Source of the DNA: Chromatiaceae bacterium
GTDB taxonomy: Bacteria; Pseudomonadota; Gammaproteobacteria; Chromatiales; Chromatiaceae
NCBI GenBank assembly: GCA_007693535.1
Contig: REDK01000114.1
Span: forward strand, 1 to 41,665
Direction: 5' to 3'
Length of the DNA stretch: 41,665 bases
Part shown: one piece after another, positions 8,939 to 16,300 of the stretch
How the letters are laid out: each line of letters starts with the position of its first letter
How positions within the stretch are numbered: position 1 is the stretch's first letter
The notes under the pieces: generated by a model
The model's input: the letters and a program-made list of their open reading frames with translations, nothing else
Database searches by the model: none
Told to the model about the DNA's origin: nothing
Translations under genes and position numbers: made by a program

Positions 8939-11674
8939 ATGAGCGGCCCGCTGATCATCGTCCTGTCCTTCGCCTACCTGGGCCTGTTGTTCGCGGTGGC
9001 CTGGTGGGCCGACCGGCGCGCCGATCAGGGCCGCTCGGTGGTCGCGCATCCCACTGTCTATGCCCTGTCGCTGGCGGTCTATTGCACCGCCTGGACCTTC
9101 TACGGCAGTGTCGGGCGCGCTGCCGAGAGTGGGTTGGGGTTCCTCACCATCTATTTGGGGCCAACCTTGATCGCCCTGCTGTGGGGCTCGCTGGCACTGA
9201 AGATGGTGCGCGTGGCCAAGGCCGAGCGCATCATCTCGATCGCCGATTTCATCGCCTCGCGCTATGGCAAGAGTCAGCTCCTCGGCGGCCTGGTGACCAT
9301 CGTGGCAGTGATCGGCGTGATCCCGTACATCGCCCTGCAACTGAAGGCGGTCTCCTGGAGCTTCACCATCCTGCTGGACTATCCGGTGGTGCGTATGCCC
9401 AGTGCCGCCGACGTGCCGCCCTGGGCCGACACCGCCTTCATCGTCGCCCTGCTGCTGGCTGCCTTCACCATCCTGTTCGGCACCCGCCATCTGGATGCGA
9501 GCCAGCGTTACGAGGGACTGGTCGCGGCGATCGCCTTCGAGTCCATCGTCAAGCTCACCGCCTTTCTAGTCGCCGGCGTGGTGCTGACCCTATGGCTCCT
9601 GGGACCGGCCCATTTCGAGCTGGCCATTGCCGCCGATGATCCGCGCCTGCAACCACTGCTGCAGCCGCGCGTCCCGCCGTTTCAGGACTGGTTCGCCACC
9701 TCGCTGCTGGCGGCGCTGGCAGTGATGTTGTTGCCGCGCCAGTTTCAGGTGACGGTGGTGGAGAACAGCGACGAACGCCATCTGCGCCGAGCGCTGTGGC
9801 TGTTTCCGCTCTATCTGCTCCTGATCAATCTGTTCGTGGTCCCGATCGCCATCGCCGGACTAGTCGCGTTCCCCAATGGCGATGTCGATGCCGACACCTT
9901 CATCCTGACGCTGCCGATCCTGCTCCAGTTGCCCTGGCTGGCGCTGCTGGTCTTCATCGGCGGGCTGTCTGCAGCCACCGGCATGGTGATCGTCGAGACC
10001 ATCGCGCTGTCCACCATGGTCAGCAACGACCTGGTGCTGCCGCTGCTGCTGCGACGCTGGCGTCGCCGCAGCCCGCCCGCGGACCTGGGGCGCTGGCTGC
10101 TGGCAATCCGCCGCGGCGCCATCCTGATCATCCTGCTGCTGGGCTATGGCTATTACCGCCTGGCTGGCGAGGCCTATGAGCTGGTCAGCATTGGGCTAGT
10201 CAGCTTCGTCGCCGTCGCCCAGTTTGCACCCATGGTCATCGGCGGGCTGTACTGGCGCGGCGGTACCCGCGAGGGCGCCCTGGCTGGGCTGACGGCGGGC
10301 TTTCTGGTTTGGATGTATACCTTGCTGCTGCCCTACTTCGCCATGTCTGGCTGGCTGCCTCCGGCCTTCATGGAGGCCGGCCCCGGTGGCGTGCAACTGC
10401 TGGCGCCGCTGGCCCTGTTCGGCTTCGAGGGCTGGAATCAGGTCACCCATGGGTTGTTCTGGAGCCTGGCTGCCAATATCGGCAGTTTCCTCCTGATCTC
10501 CTCGCTGCGCGAGCCCAACGCGGTGGAGGCGGCGCAGGCGCGCATCTTCGTCGATGCCACCCGCCACGGCGGGGCCGGCAAGGCCCCGCTGTGGCGCGGC
10601 AGTGCTGAGATTGCCGAACTCATGTCCCTGGCCGAGCGCTTCCTCGGCCCAGAGCGCACCGCCGCCGCCTTCGCCGACTACGCACGTCGCCGTGGCGTGG
10701 CCCGCGCGCAACTGCTGCCGCCGGATGCGGCAACGGTCTATTTCGCCGAGACCCTGCTGTCCGGGGCCATCGGCGGGGCCTCGGCGCGGGTCATGGTCGC
10801 CTCGGTGACCGAGGAGGAGATCATCGGCATGGACGAGGTGCTGAACATCCTCGACGAGGCCAACGAGATCCGTGCCTACAGCCATGAACTGGAGCGCAAG
10901 TCGCAGGCACTGGAGGCAGCCACCGCGGAACTGCGGGCGGCTAATCTGCAGTTGCAGGAACTCGACCGGCTCAAGGACGATTTCATGTCCTCGGTGACCC
11001 ACGAATTGCGCACGCCGCTCGCCTCCATCCGCGCTTTCTCCGAGATCCTGCACGATGATCCCGACCTGGCGGTCGAGCAGCGCCAGCGCTTCATCGCCAT
11101 CCTGGTTAGCGAGACCGAACGACTCTCGCGGCTGGTCAACCAGGTGCTGGACCTGGCCAAGATCGAATCCGGCCATGCCGACTGGCGCAATGAGGTGGTG
11201 ATCCTGCAGGAGACCATCGCCCAGGCCCTGAGCACGACCGAGCAACTGCTGCGCGAGCGCGGTATCGTCGTCACATTAGAGCAACCGGCAACCCCGGCCG
11301 CGGTCTGGGCCGATCGCGACCGGTTGATCCAGGTCCTGGTGAACCTGCTGGCCAACGCCGCCAAGTTCGCGCCAGCGGGCGATCCCGAGGTGCCGGGCCA
11401 GGTCCGGGTGAGCCTGGCCGCGGCCGGCGCGGATTGGCGCGTCTGTGTCACCGACAACGGTCCCGGGATCCCCGAGCATGAGCGCGAACTGGTGTTCGAG
11501 AAGTTCCGCCAGTCGGCCAGCGGTGGCAACAAACCGCTCGGCACCGGGCTGGGACTGCCCATCAGCCGGCAGATCATCGAGCATCTGGGAGGGCGGGTGT
11601 GGGCCGAGGCCGCACCGGAAAAAGGTGCTAGGCTGTGTTTTGATCTGCCCGCTCACGCCCCGCCCCCGGCCTGA
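8939..11674 (+). CDS. hybrid sodium:solute symporter-domain sensor histidine kinase
   Basis: This 911-aa protein joins a transporter-like domain to a histidine kinase, the layout of CbrA-type sensors. Residues 1 to about 525 form some 13 membrane helices with SSS/SLC5 features (SLAVYCTAWTFYGSVGRAA, RIISIADFIASRYGKS, GLSAATGMVIVETIALSTM). A soluble linker (about 550-640) resembles the STAC-like region seen between such domains, and a coiled coil follows (about 645-680). HisKA has SVTHELRTPLASI with phosphoacceptor His688. HATPase_c has NLLANAAKF, DNGPGIPEHE and GTGLGLPIS. The N-terminus probably senses or carries a solute, perhaps a carboxylate or amino acid; the ligand cannot be told from sequence. 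It lies in one transcription unit with the small membrane protein and the receiver at 11763. Confidence 0.9.
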   Translation: MSGPLIIVLSFAYLGLLFAVAWWADRRADQGRSVVAHPTVYALSLAVYCTAWTFYGSVGRAAESGLGFLTIYLGPTLIALLWGSLALKMVRVAKAERIISIADFIASRYGKSQLLGGLVTIVAVIGVIPYIALQLKAVSWSFTILLDYPVVRMPSAADVPPWADTAFIVALLLAAFTILFGTRHLDASQRYEGLVAAIAFESIVKLTAFLVAGVVLTLWLLGPAHFELAIAADDPRLQPLLQPRVPPFQDWFATSLLAALAVMLLPRQFQVTVVENSDERHLRRALWLFPLYLLLINLFVVPIAIAGLVAFPNGDVDADTFILTLPILLQLPWLALLVFIGGLSAATGMVIVETIALSTMVSNDLVLPLLLRRWRRRSPPADLGRWLLAIRRGAILIILLLGYGYYRLAGEAYELVSIGLVSFVAVAQFAPMVIGGLYWRGGTREGALAGLTAGFLVWMYTLLLPYFAMSGWLPPAFMEAGPGGVQLLAPLALFGFEGWNQVTHGLFWSLAANIGSFLLISSLREPNAVEAAQARIFVDATRHGGAGKAPLWRGSAEIAELMSLAERFLGPERTAAAFADYARRRGVARAQLLPPDAATVYFAETLLSGAIGGASARVMVASVTEEEIIGMDEVLNILDEANEIRAYSHELERKSQALEAATAELRAANLQLQELDRLKDDFMSSVTHELRTPLASIRAFSEILHDDPDLAVEQRQRFIAILVSETERLSRLVNQVLDLAKIESGHADWRNEVVILQETIAQALSTTEQLLRERGIVVTLEQPATPAAVWADRDRLIQVLVNLLANAAKFAPAGDPEVPGQVRVSLAAAGADWRVCVTDNGPGIPEHERELVFEKFRQSASGGNKPLGTGLGLPISRQIIEHLGGRVWAEAAPEKGARLCFDLPAHAPPPA

Positions 11675-11762
11675 TCCCGGTGCCTGGCCATCTGCCGGCG
11701 CCGCCAGGCGCGCACCGCGGGCCGGGGCTGGACCCGACCACCGCCCGACCGGGAGTCCCCTC

Positions 11763-12137
11763 GTGAACAAGCGCATCCTGATCATCGACGACGAGCCCAA
11801 CATCGTCATCTCGCTGCAGTTCCTGATGGAGCGCGCGGGCTATCTGGTGGAGGTGGCCAGCGATGGCGAGGCCGGGCTGGACCTGGTGCGCGCGCAACCG
11901 CCGGACCTTATCGTGCTCGACGTGATGATGCCCAAGCTCGACGGCTTCGGCGTGCTGGAGGCGATCCGTGCCGACTCGGCCCTGGCCGGGGTGCGGGTGC
12001 TGATGCTCACCGCCAAGGGACGCGAGGCCGAACAGCGTAAAGGCCTCGAGCTCGGCGCCGACGCCTACATGCCCAAGCCCTTCTCGACCCGCGACCTGGT
12101 GGCCCGGGTCAAGGCCTTGCTTGACGAGGACACCTGA
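11763..12137 (+). CDS. single-domain response regulator (receiver only)
   Basis: A 124-aa stand-alone receiver. Conserved residues are all present: acidic pair D9-D10, phosphoacceptor D53 (LIVLDVMMPK), T83 (LMLTAKG) and K105 (YMPKPF). There is no output domain, so it probably signals by protein-protein contact or phosphotransfer rather than by binding DNA. GTG 11763 is preferred: it follows GGGAG at 11751-11755 and places the beta-1 strand right at the N-terminus, although the frame is open into the kinase gene. It follows the kinase by 88 bases and is the likely partner of that kinase. Its TGA stop lies inside the left end of the repeat at 12134-12264. Confidence 0.92.
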   Translation: MNKRILIIDDEPNIVISLQFLMERAGYLVEVASDGEAGLDLVRAQPPDLIVLDVMMPKLDGFGVLEAIRADSALAGVRVLMLTAKGREAEQRKGLELGADAYMPKPFSTRDLVARVKALLDEDT

Positions 12138-12264
12138 GAGGCTGTGAAAAAACCCGTTGAGGAGCGCTTGTTTCCTTGGGGACCGCTTGTTGTGGACAAG
12201 CAACTCAGCCACTCGATGACGTGAGGCGTTGGTCCGCTGGCGAGATCTTTTCACAAACTCTGAG
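12134..12264 (+). repeat. palindromic-ended intergenic repeat, copy 1
   Basis: A 131-bp segment with near-inverted ends: CTGAGAGGCTGTGAAAAAA at 12134-12152 and ATCTTTTCACAAACTCTGAG ending at 12264. The complement of the right end reads CTCAGAGTTTGTGAAAA. The same ends occur in reverse orientation at 13836-13935, with the inner GGCGA-ATCTTTTCACAA block shared. The interior is different and has no protein-coding capacity. Size and ends suggest a MITE-like or REP-like element. The TGA stop of the receiver gene is at 12135-12137, within the end. Confidence 0.6.
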
Positions 12265-12337
12265 CCGGCCGCGGGCCGCCGCTGCCACCCGTGCCTGCGG
12301 CCGCCACAGGCCAAAACCCAACCGGAGGCTGCTGCTC

Positions 12338-13804
12338 ATGACCGCTCCCGACACCCCCGCCGCCGGCGCGGCGGTGGGCGATGCTGGCCCGGACCAGGCC
12401 CCGTTGCGCAGTCTGCCGCGGCGCCGGCCGGTTCTGGTGGCACCGGACACCCCGGTGCGCGAGACCCTGTTCCGCATCGGCCGCGAGCATGCCGATGCTG
12501 CCGTCGTCACCGACCGTGCCAGCGGCCTGCCACTCGGTCTGATCACCCTAAACGAGATGCTGCAGATCATCGGCGGCGGCACCGGTGATCTGGACGAACC
12601 GGTGGCCGCCTATATGATCGGTGCCCCGCTGACGGTGGCCGCCGATGCCGCGGTGCACCGCGCCAAGGTGATGATGGCGAAACAGGGCGTCACCCACCTG
12701 TTGCTCACCGAGCCGGATGGCCGCCTGTTCGGTCTGATTGGGCAGGGCGACCTGCTCGGCCTGCGCGCCGGCGGTGCCGACGCCCTGGTGGCAGCGATCA
12801 ATGCCGCCCGCGATGTGCAGGCGATGGCAGAGGCGGCCGACCGCGTACGGCGACGCGCGGCCGATCTATTCCATTCCGGCATGCCGGTGGAGGCCCTGTG
12901 CCAATGGCTCTCGGGCCTCAACGATCTGCTCGGCATGCGCATCATTGAACTCATTGAGGACGAGTTCGAACTGCCAGCGGTGCCTTGGTGCTGGCTGGCG
13001 TTCGGCTCCGAGGGACGGCTGGAACAGACCTTTGCCACCGACCAGGACAACGGCCTGATCTTCGTGCCGCCGGCGCCGAACCAGACCGCGGCCTGCCGCG
13101 ATGCCTTTCTGCCCTTCTGTCAGGCGGTCAACGAGGCGCTGCACTTCTGCGGCTTCGAGCGCTGTCGCGGCGGCATCATGGCCGGCAATCCGGATTGGTG
13201 CCTCAGCGACCTGGAATGGCAGGGCCGGTTCGCCGACTGGCTGCGGGTGCCCGACCCCGAGGCGCTGTTGCACGGCACTATCTTCTTCGACTTCCGCCCC
13301 CTCTATGGCAGCTACGAGCTGGTGGACCGCCTGCGTGGCTGGCTGATCGAGGCCGCCCCCGGGCACGACCGGTTCTTCCACAACCTGGCCCAACAGACCC
13401 TGAGCGTCAGCCCGCCGCTGGGCTGGGCCGGTCAATTCAGCTACGGTCGCAACCGCGACTTTCCGCATACGATCGATCTCAAGCTCGAGGGGGCGCGGCT
13501 GTTTACCGATCCGGCGCGGCTGTGGGCGGTGCGTCATGGACTCTGGGCGACCAGCACCGCTGAACGGCTGCGCGCGGTAGCAGCGGTGCAGGGCCGGTCG
13601 GCGGCTGACACCGCCGCCGAGATCGAGGCCTTTCATCTGATCCAGCGCTTTCGCATCCAGCAGCAACTGAGCGCGCGCGACCCCGATGCTGCCAACCGGG
13701 TCGATCCGGACGACCTCAACGAGTTGCACCGCCTGATGCTGAAGGAGGCGCTGAAACAGGCAAAGCGGCTGCAATTGCGCCTACGTCAGGAATACTCGGC
13801 CTGA
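12338..13804 (+). CDS. CBS-domain / DUF294 putative nucleotidyltransferase
   Basis: The 488-aa product starts with a CBS pair (about residues 28-155; PLGLITLNEML and LFGLIGQGDLLGLR mark the ends of the two repeats), a module that usually binds adenine nucleotides. A helical region is followed by the DUF294 nucleotidyltransferase core, with GSEGRLEQTFATDQDN at residues 223-238 containing the acidic D235/D237 pair, and by the DUF294 C-terminal substrate-binding domain. GlnD (uridylyltransferase) is a distant relative, but no HD or ACT domain is present and the substrate is unknown. ATG 12338 follows GGAGG at 12324-12328. Such proteins are repeatedly seen next to SSS-family transporters and kinases; this fits the neighbour at 8939, and a joint signalling role is inference. 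Both flanks carry copies of the same palindromic repeat. Confidence 0.88.
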   Translation: MTAPDTPAAGAAVGDAGPDQAPLRSLPRRRPVLVAPDTPVRETLFRIGREHADAAVVTDRASGLPLGLITLNEMLQIIGGGTGDLDEPVAAYMIGAPLTVAADAAVHRAKVMMAKQGVTHLLLTEPDGRLFGLIGQGDLLGLRAGGADALVAAINAARDVQAMAEAADRVRRRAADLFHSGMPVEALCQWLSGLNDLLGMRIIELIEDEFELPAVPWCWLAFGSEGRLEQTFATDQDNGLIFVPPAPNQTAACRDAFLPFCQAVNEALHFCGFERCRGGIMAGNPDWCLSDLEWQGRFADWLRVPDPEALLHGTIFFDFRPLYGSYELVDRLRGWLIEAAPGHDRFFHNLAQQTLSVSPPLGWAGQFSYGRNRDFPHTIDLKLEGARLFTDPARLWAVRHGLWATSTAERLRAVAAVQGRSAADTAAEIEAFHLIQRFRIQQQLSARDPDAANRVDPDDLNELHRLMLKEALKQAKRLQLRLRQEYSA

Positions 13805-13835
13805 CCGGGTGCCGGTGCCAATCCGGCCCGGCCGA

Positions 13836-13935
13836 CTCCGGGGTTGTGAAAAGATCGCCGGCCGTCGTGAGGGCTTCCCCGGGAGCTTCCCCGGGCACGT
13901 GCGCAGTCGGTCGTTGGTTTTTCACAAGCTCTCAG
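13836..13935 (-). repeat. palindromic-ended intergenic repeat, copy 2
   Basis: A 100-bp segment, in opposite orientation to the copy at 12134. Plus-strand ends are CTCCGGGGTTGTGAAAAGA at 13836-13854 and TTTTTCACAAGCTCTCAG at 13918-13935; the complement of the latter, CTGAGAGCTTGTGAAAAA, matches the left end of copy 1. The interior contains two tandem 12-mers, GCTTCCCCGGGA (13873-13884) and GCTTCCCCGGGC (13885-13896). The TGA stop of the minus-strand gene 13932-15053 lies within the end. Confidence 0.6.
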
Positions 13936-15053
13936 ATCGGGTAGCGCAGGATCATCGCCAGGGGCTGGCCGTCGGGGATGTCGTCCTGGCGCACGCTGAG
14001 TACCTCGCCGCCAGACTGCAGCGTCCGCCGAGCGATCTCATCAACCACTCCATAAGTCTCGGCGCTGGCCTCTGGGGCCAGGTTGAGGCTGCCATCGGCC
14101 TCGTCGAGGTTGCCGTGAACCATCGCGTCCATGTCCACCAGCAGGCTCTGCACCGCACCATAGGTGGCGGCGCGGGCAGCGCGTGCGAGATCGGTGGTGG
14201 CCCGGTCCTCATTGATGCGCCGTGCATAGCGGTCGCGCCAGTCGGCGAGGCGTTCCTGATAAACCCGATCGAGGATCGGGCGCGCCGCCGCTGCCAGTTG
14301 AGCATCGCTGAGACGCTCCGGATTGCCTTCGATGCCAGAGCCGAGCAGGTGCGGATAGCTGTTCACCGAGCGATACAGCGCGCCCAGGTTCTCCACCGCG
14401 GCCAGGATTAGGGGCACGGAACTGCCGGCGAGGAGGTCCCGCAGGGCCGCATCGATCCGCCGCGTATATTGGCGCAGCCTCACCTTCTTGCCCTCCGATC
14501 CCACCAGGCGCGCGCTGTAGGAGCGGCTGGCAATGCTCGCCTTGCCGACCGCAGCGGCGGCATCGGTGGGCAGACCAGGCACCGGCACGGTTTGCGCCGG
14601 CAGGTCCGCCGAGACCTCGATCAGCCGCACCCCGCCATCGGCAAGGGCGAGCACATAGCAGGCATTGCAGAAGTTCACTGCCCGCAGCAGCGGCTTGAGG
14701 TGAAAGCGGTCCGACAGCTTTACCATGGGCTCGAGGGCGTTGGGGATGCGAAAGGTGCGCAGCTGCTCCGGGGTCGCATAGACCACCAGGCCATGCGCCT
14801 GATAGCGCCAGAATTCATCGTCGTCGATGAGGTCCTCGACCTCCTCGATCAGGTCATTGACGCGGCGCTTGTCGGCGCCGGCCGCCTGCATCTGCGCCAA
14901 GGCCTCACCGGCCAGGTTCTTCAGCAGGATGCGGTCGCCATCGGTGTCGAGACTGACCGGCGTGGTCGGCACGAAAAAGGAGGCGGCCAGATCATGGCGC
15001 TGGCTGGCCAGATCGGCGATGTCAGCGGTGGCGGGGAGATCGAGATAAAGCAT
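13932..15053 (-). CDS. bacterial archaeo-eukaryotic-type release factor domain protein (baeRF family 11 type)
   Basis: A 373-aa protein that I recognise as the bacterial archaeo-eukaryotic release factor-like group, closest to family 11. Support is the overall order of characteristic segments: LYLDLPATADIADLA and SFFVPTTPVS at the N-terminus, LIDDDEFWRYQAHGLVVYAT near 75-95, LSDRFHLKPLLRAV near 120, SYSARLVGSEGKKVRLRQY near 185-203, SVNSYPHLL near 245, and ATYGAVQSLLVDMDAMV with YGVVDEIARRTLQSGG near the C-terminus. These proteins share the peptidyl-tRNA-hydrolase-like fold of eRF1 and have been proposed to act in ribosome rescue or conflict systems; biochemical function is not established as far as I know. 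The start is the ATG at 15053-15051. No translation gene is adjacent. Confidence 0.8.
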   Translation of the reverse strand: MLYLDLPATADIADLASQRHDLAASFFVPTTPVSLDTDGDRILLKNLAGEALAQMQAAGADKRRVNDLIEEVEDLIDDDEFWRYQAHGLVVYATPEQLRTFRIPNALEPMVKLSDRFHLKPLLRAVNFCNACYVLALADGGVRLIEVSADLPAQTVPVPGLPTDAAAAVGKASIASRSYSARLVGSEGKKVRLRQYTRRIDAALRDLLAGSSVPLILAAVENLGALYRSVNSYPHLLGSGIEGNPERLSDAQLAAAARPILDRVYQERLADWRDRYARRINEDRATTDLARAARAATYGAVQSLLVDMDAMVHGNLDEADGSLNLAPEASAETYGVVDEIARRTLQSGGEVLSVRQDDIPDGQPLAMILRYPI

Positions 15054-15346
15054 GCCTGGACTCGTGGTAGGCGATAGAACAAGGTTGCCTGGCGGCGCTA
15101 TGCGCCACCGCCGCAGATCCGGTGCCGCGGCGGGCCATCAGCATGGTCGCACCCCGGCGGGCTCGCCGCTACCTCCAGCAGTCCCGGCCAGCCGGTTCGG
15201 ACGAGGAGATGCGGCGCCAGGCCCCCTCGACCGCAAGGCGCCGTGCTGTCCCAAGGATTGGCAAGGCCCGCTCCGCCGGAGACAATGCCGGGTCCTGACC
15301 GCGCGCCAGCGCGGCCGCTCCCGTCTCGTCTGTTGCGTATCTACTC
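15054..15346. other. 293-bp divergent intergenic region
   Basis: This gap lies between the starts of the release-factor-like gene (minus) and the ABC permease (plus). It holds a GC-rich imperfect hairpin around 15089-15110 (GGCGC-TAT-GCGCC core) in the leader of the minus-strand gene. No convincing promoter and no Shine-Dalgarno before the permease ATG are seen. Reading frames here are chance frames. Confidence 0.5.
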
Positions 15347-16267
15347 ATGCTGAACCAATTGGCCAGCCGCGTCGGCGCCGCCCTGGTGGTGATGTTCGGC
15401 GTCTCGACCCTGGTCTTCCTGCTGCTGCACCTGATCCCTGGCGATCCCGTGGATGCGATGCTGGGCGAGACCGCCCGCGCCGCCGACCGCGAGGAACTGC
15501 GTCAGGCCCTGGGCCTGCATCTGCCGGTGTATGCGCAGTACCAGCGTTATCTCGGCGGACTGTTGCGCCTGGACCTGGGTCAGTCGCTGCGCGATCAGCG
15601 CCCGGTGGCGGCGCTGCTGGCAGAACGCCTGCCGGCCACCGCACTGTTGGCGGTGGCAGCGCTGTCGGTGGCCCTGCTGTTGGCGTTGCCGCTGGGGGTG
15701 CTGGCGGCACGCCATCGCGGCCGCGCCCTGGACGGGGCAGCGATGAGCTTTTCCCTGCTCGGCATCTCGCTGCCCAACTTTTGGCTCGGACCACTGCTGA
15801 TCCTGGTGTTCTCACTGTGGCTGGGCTGGACCCCGGTGAGCGGCAACGATGGCCCGGTCAGCCTCATCCTGCCGGCCTTGACCCTGGGCACCGGGCTGGC
15901 CGCGATCCTGGCGCGCATGGTGCGGGCGAGCGTGCTAGAGGTACTGAACGAGGACTATGTGCGCACCGCTCGCGCCAAGGGCCTGTCCGAGGTACAGGTG
16001 CTGCGCCACCATGCCCTACGGAATGCCTGGTTGCCGGTGCTGACCCTGGTCGGCTTGCAACTGGGTGGCCTGCTCGGCGGTGCGGTGATCACCGAGACGG
16101 TGTTCGCCTGGCCTGGCATCGGCAGCCTGACGGTGGAGGCGATCCAGGCGCGCGACTATCCGGTGGTGCAGGGCTGCGTGCTCTTGATCAGCCTGATAAC
16201 GGTGCTGATCAACACCCTGACCGACCTTCTCTATGCCCGCATCGATCCGCGCATCGGGCTCGGCTGA
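15347..16267 (+). CDS. DppB/OppB-type ABC transporter permease (lone subunit)
   Basis: A 306-aa inner-membrane permease of the binding-protein-dependent peptide/nickel class. It has the N-terminal helix with VFLLLHLIPGDPVDAMLGE, the periplasmic segment ending YLGGLLRLDLGQSL, about six helices, and the EAA loop YVRTARAKGLSEVQVLRHHA near residues 203-222 that contacts the ATPase. The C-terminus VITETVFAWPGIGSL..AIQARDYP is typical of DppB, GsiC and NikB. Such permeases need a second permease, two ATPases and a binding protein; none is encoded nearby, and the next gene (argE) is convergent after 33 bases. It may pair with components elsewhere, or be left from a broken operon. No clear ribosome site precedes ATG 15347. 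Confidence 0.9.
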   Translation: MLNQLASRVGAALVVMFGVSTLVFLLLHLIPGDPVDAMLGETARAADREELRQALGLHLPVYAQYQRYLGGLLRLDLGQSLRDQRPVAALLAERLPATALLAVAALSVALLLALPLGVLAARHRGRALDGAAMSFSLLGISLPNFWLGPLLILVFSLWLGWTPVSGNDGPVSLILPALTLGTGLAAILARMVRASVLEVLNEDYVRTARAKGLSEVQVLRHHALRNAWLPVLTLVGLQLGGLLGGAVITETVFAWPGIGSLTVEAIQARDYPVVQGCVLLISLITVLINTLTDLLYARIDPRIGLG

Positions 16268-16300
16268 GGCGGCCCCTGGCGCGCCTGATGGCTTGCCAAC

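Noticed and set aside
13891-13900. CACGTG within the second repeat copy as a parS core
   Set aside because: The flanks (CCGGGCACGTGCGCAG) do not match the TGTTCC arms.
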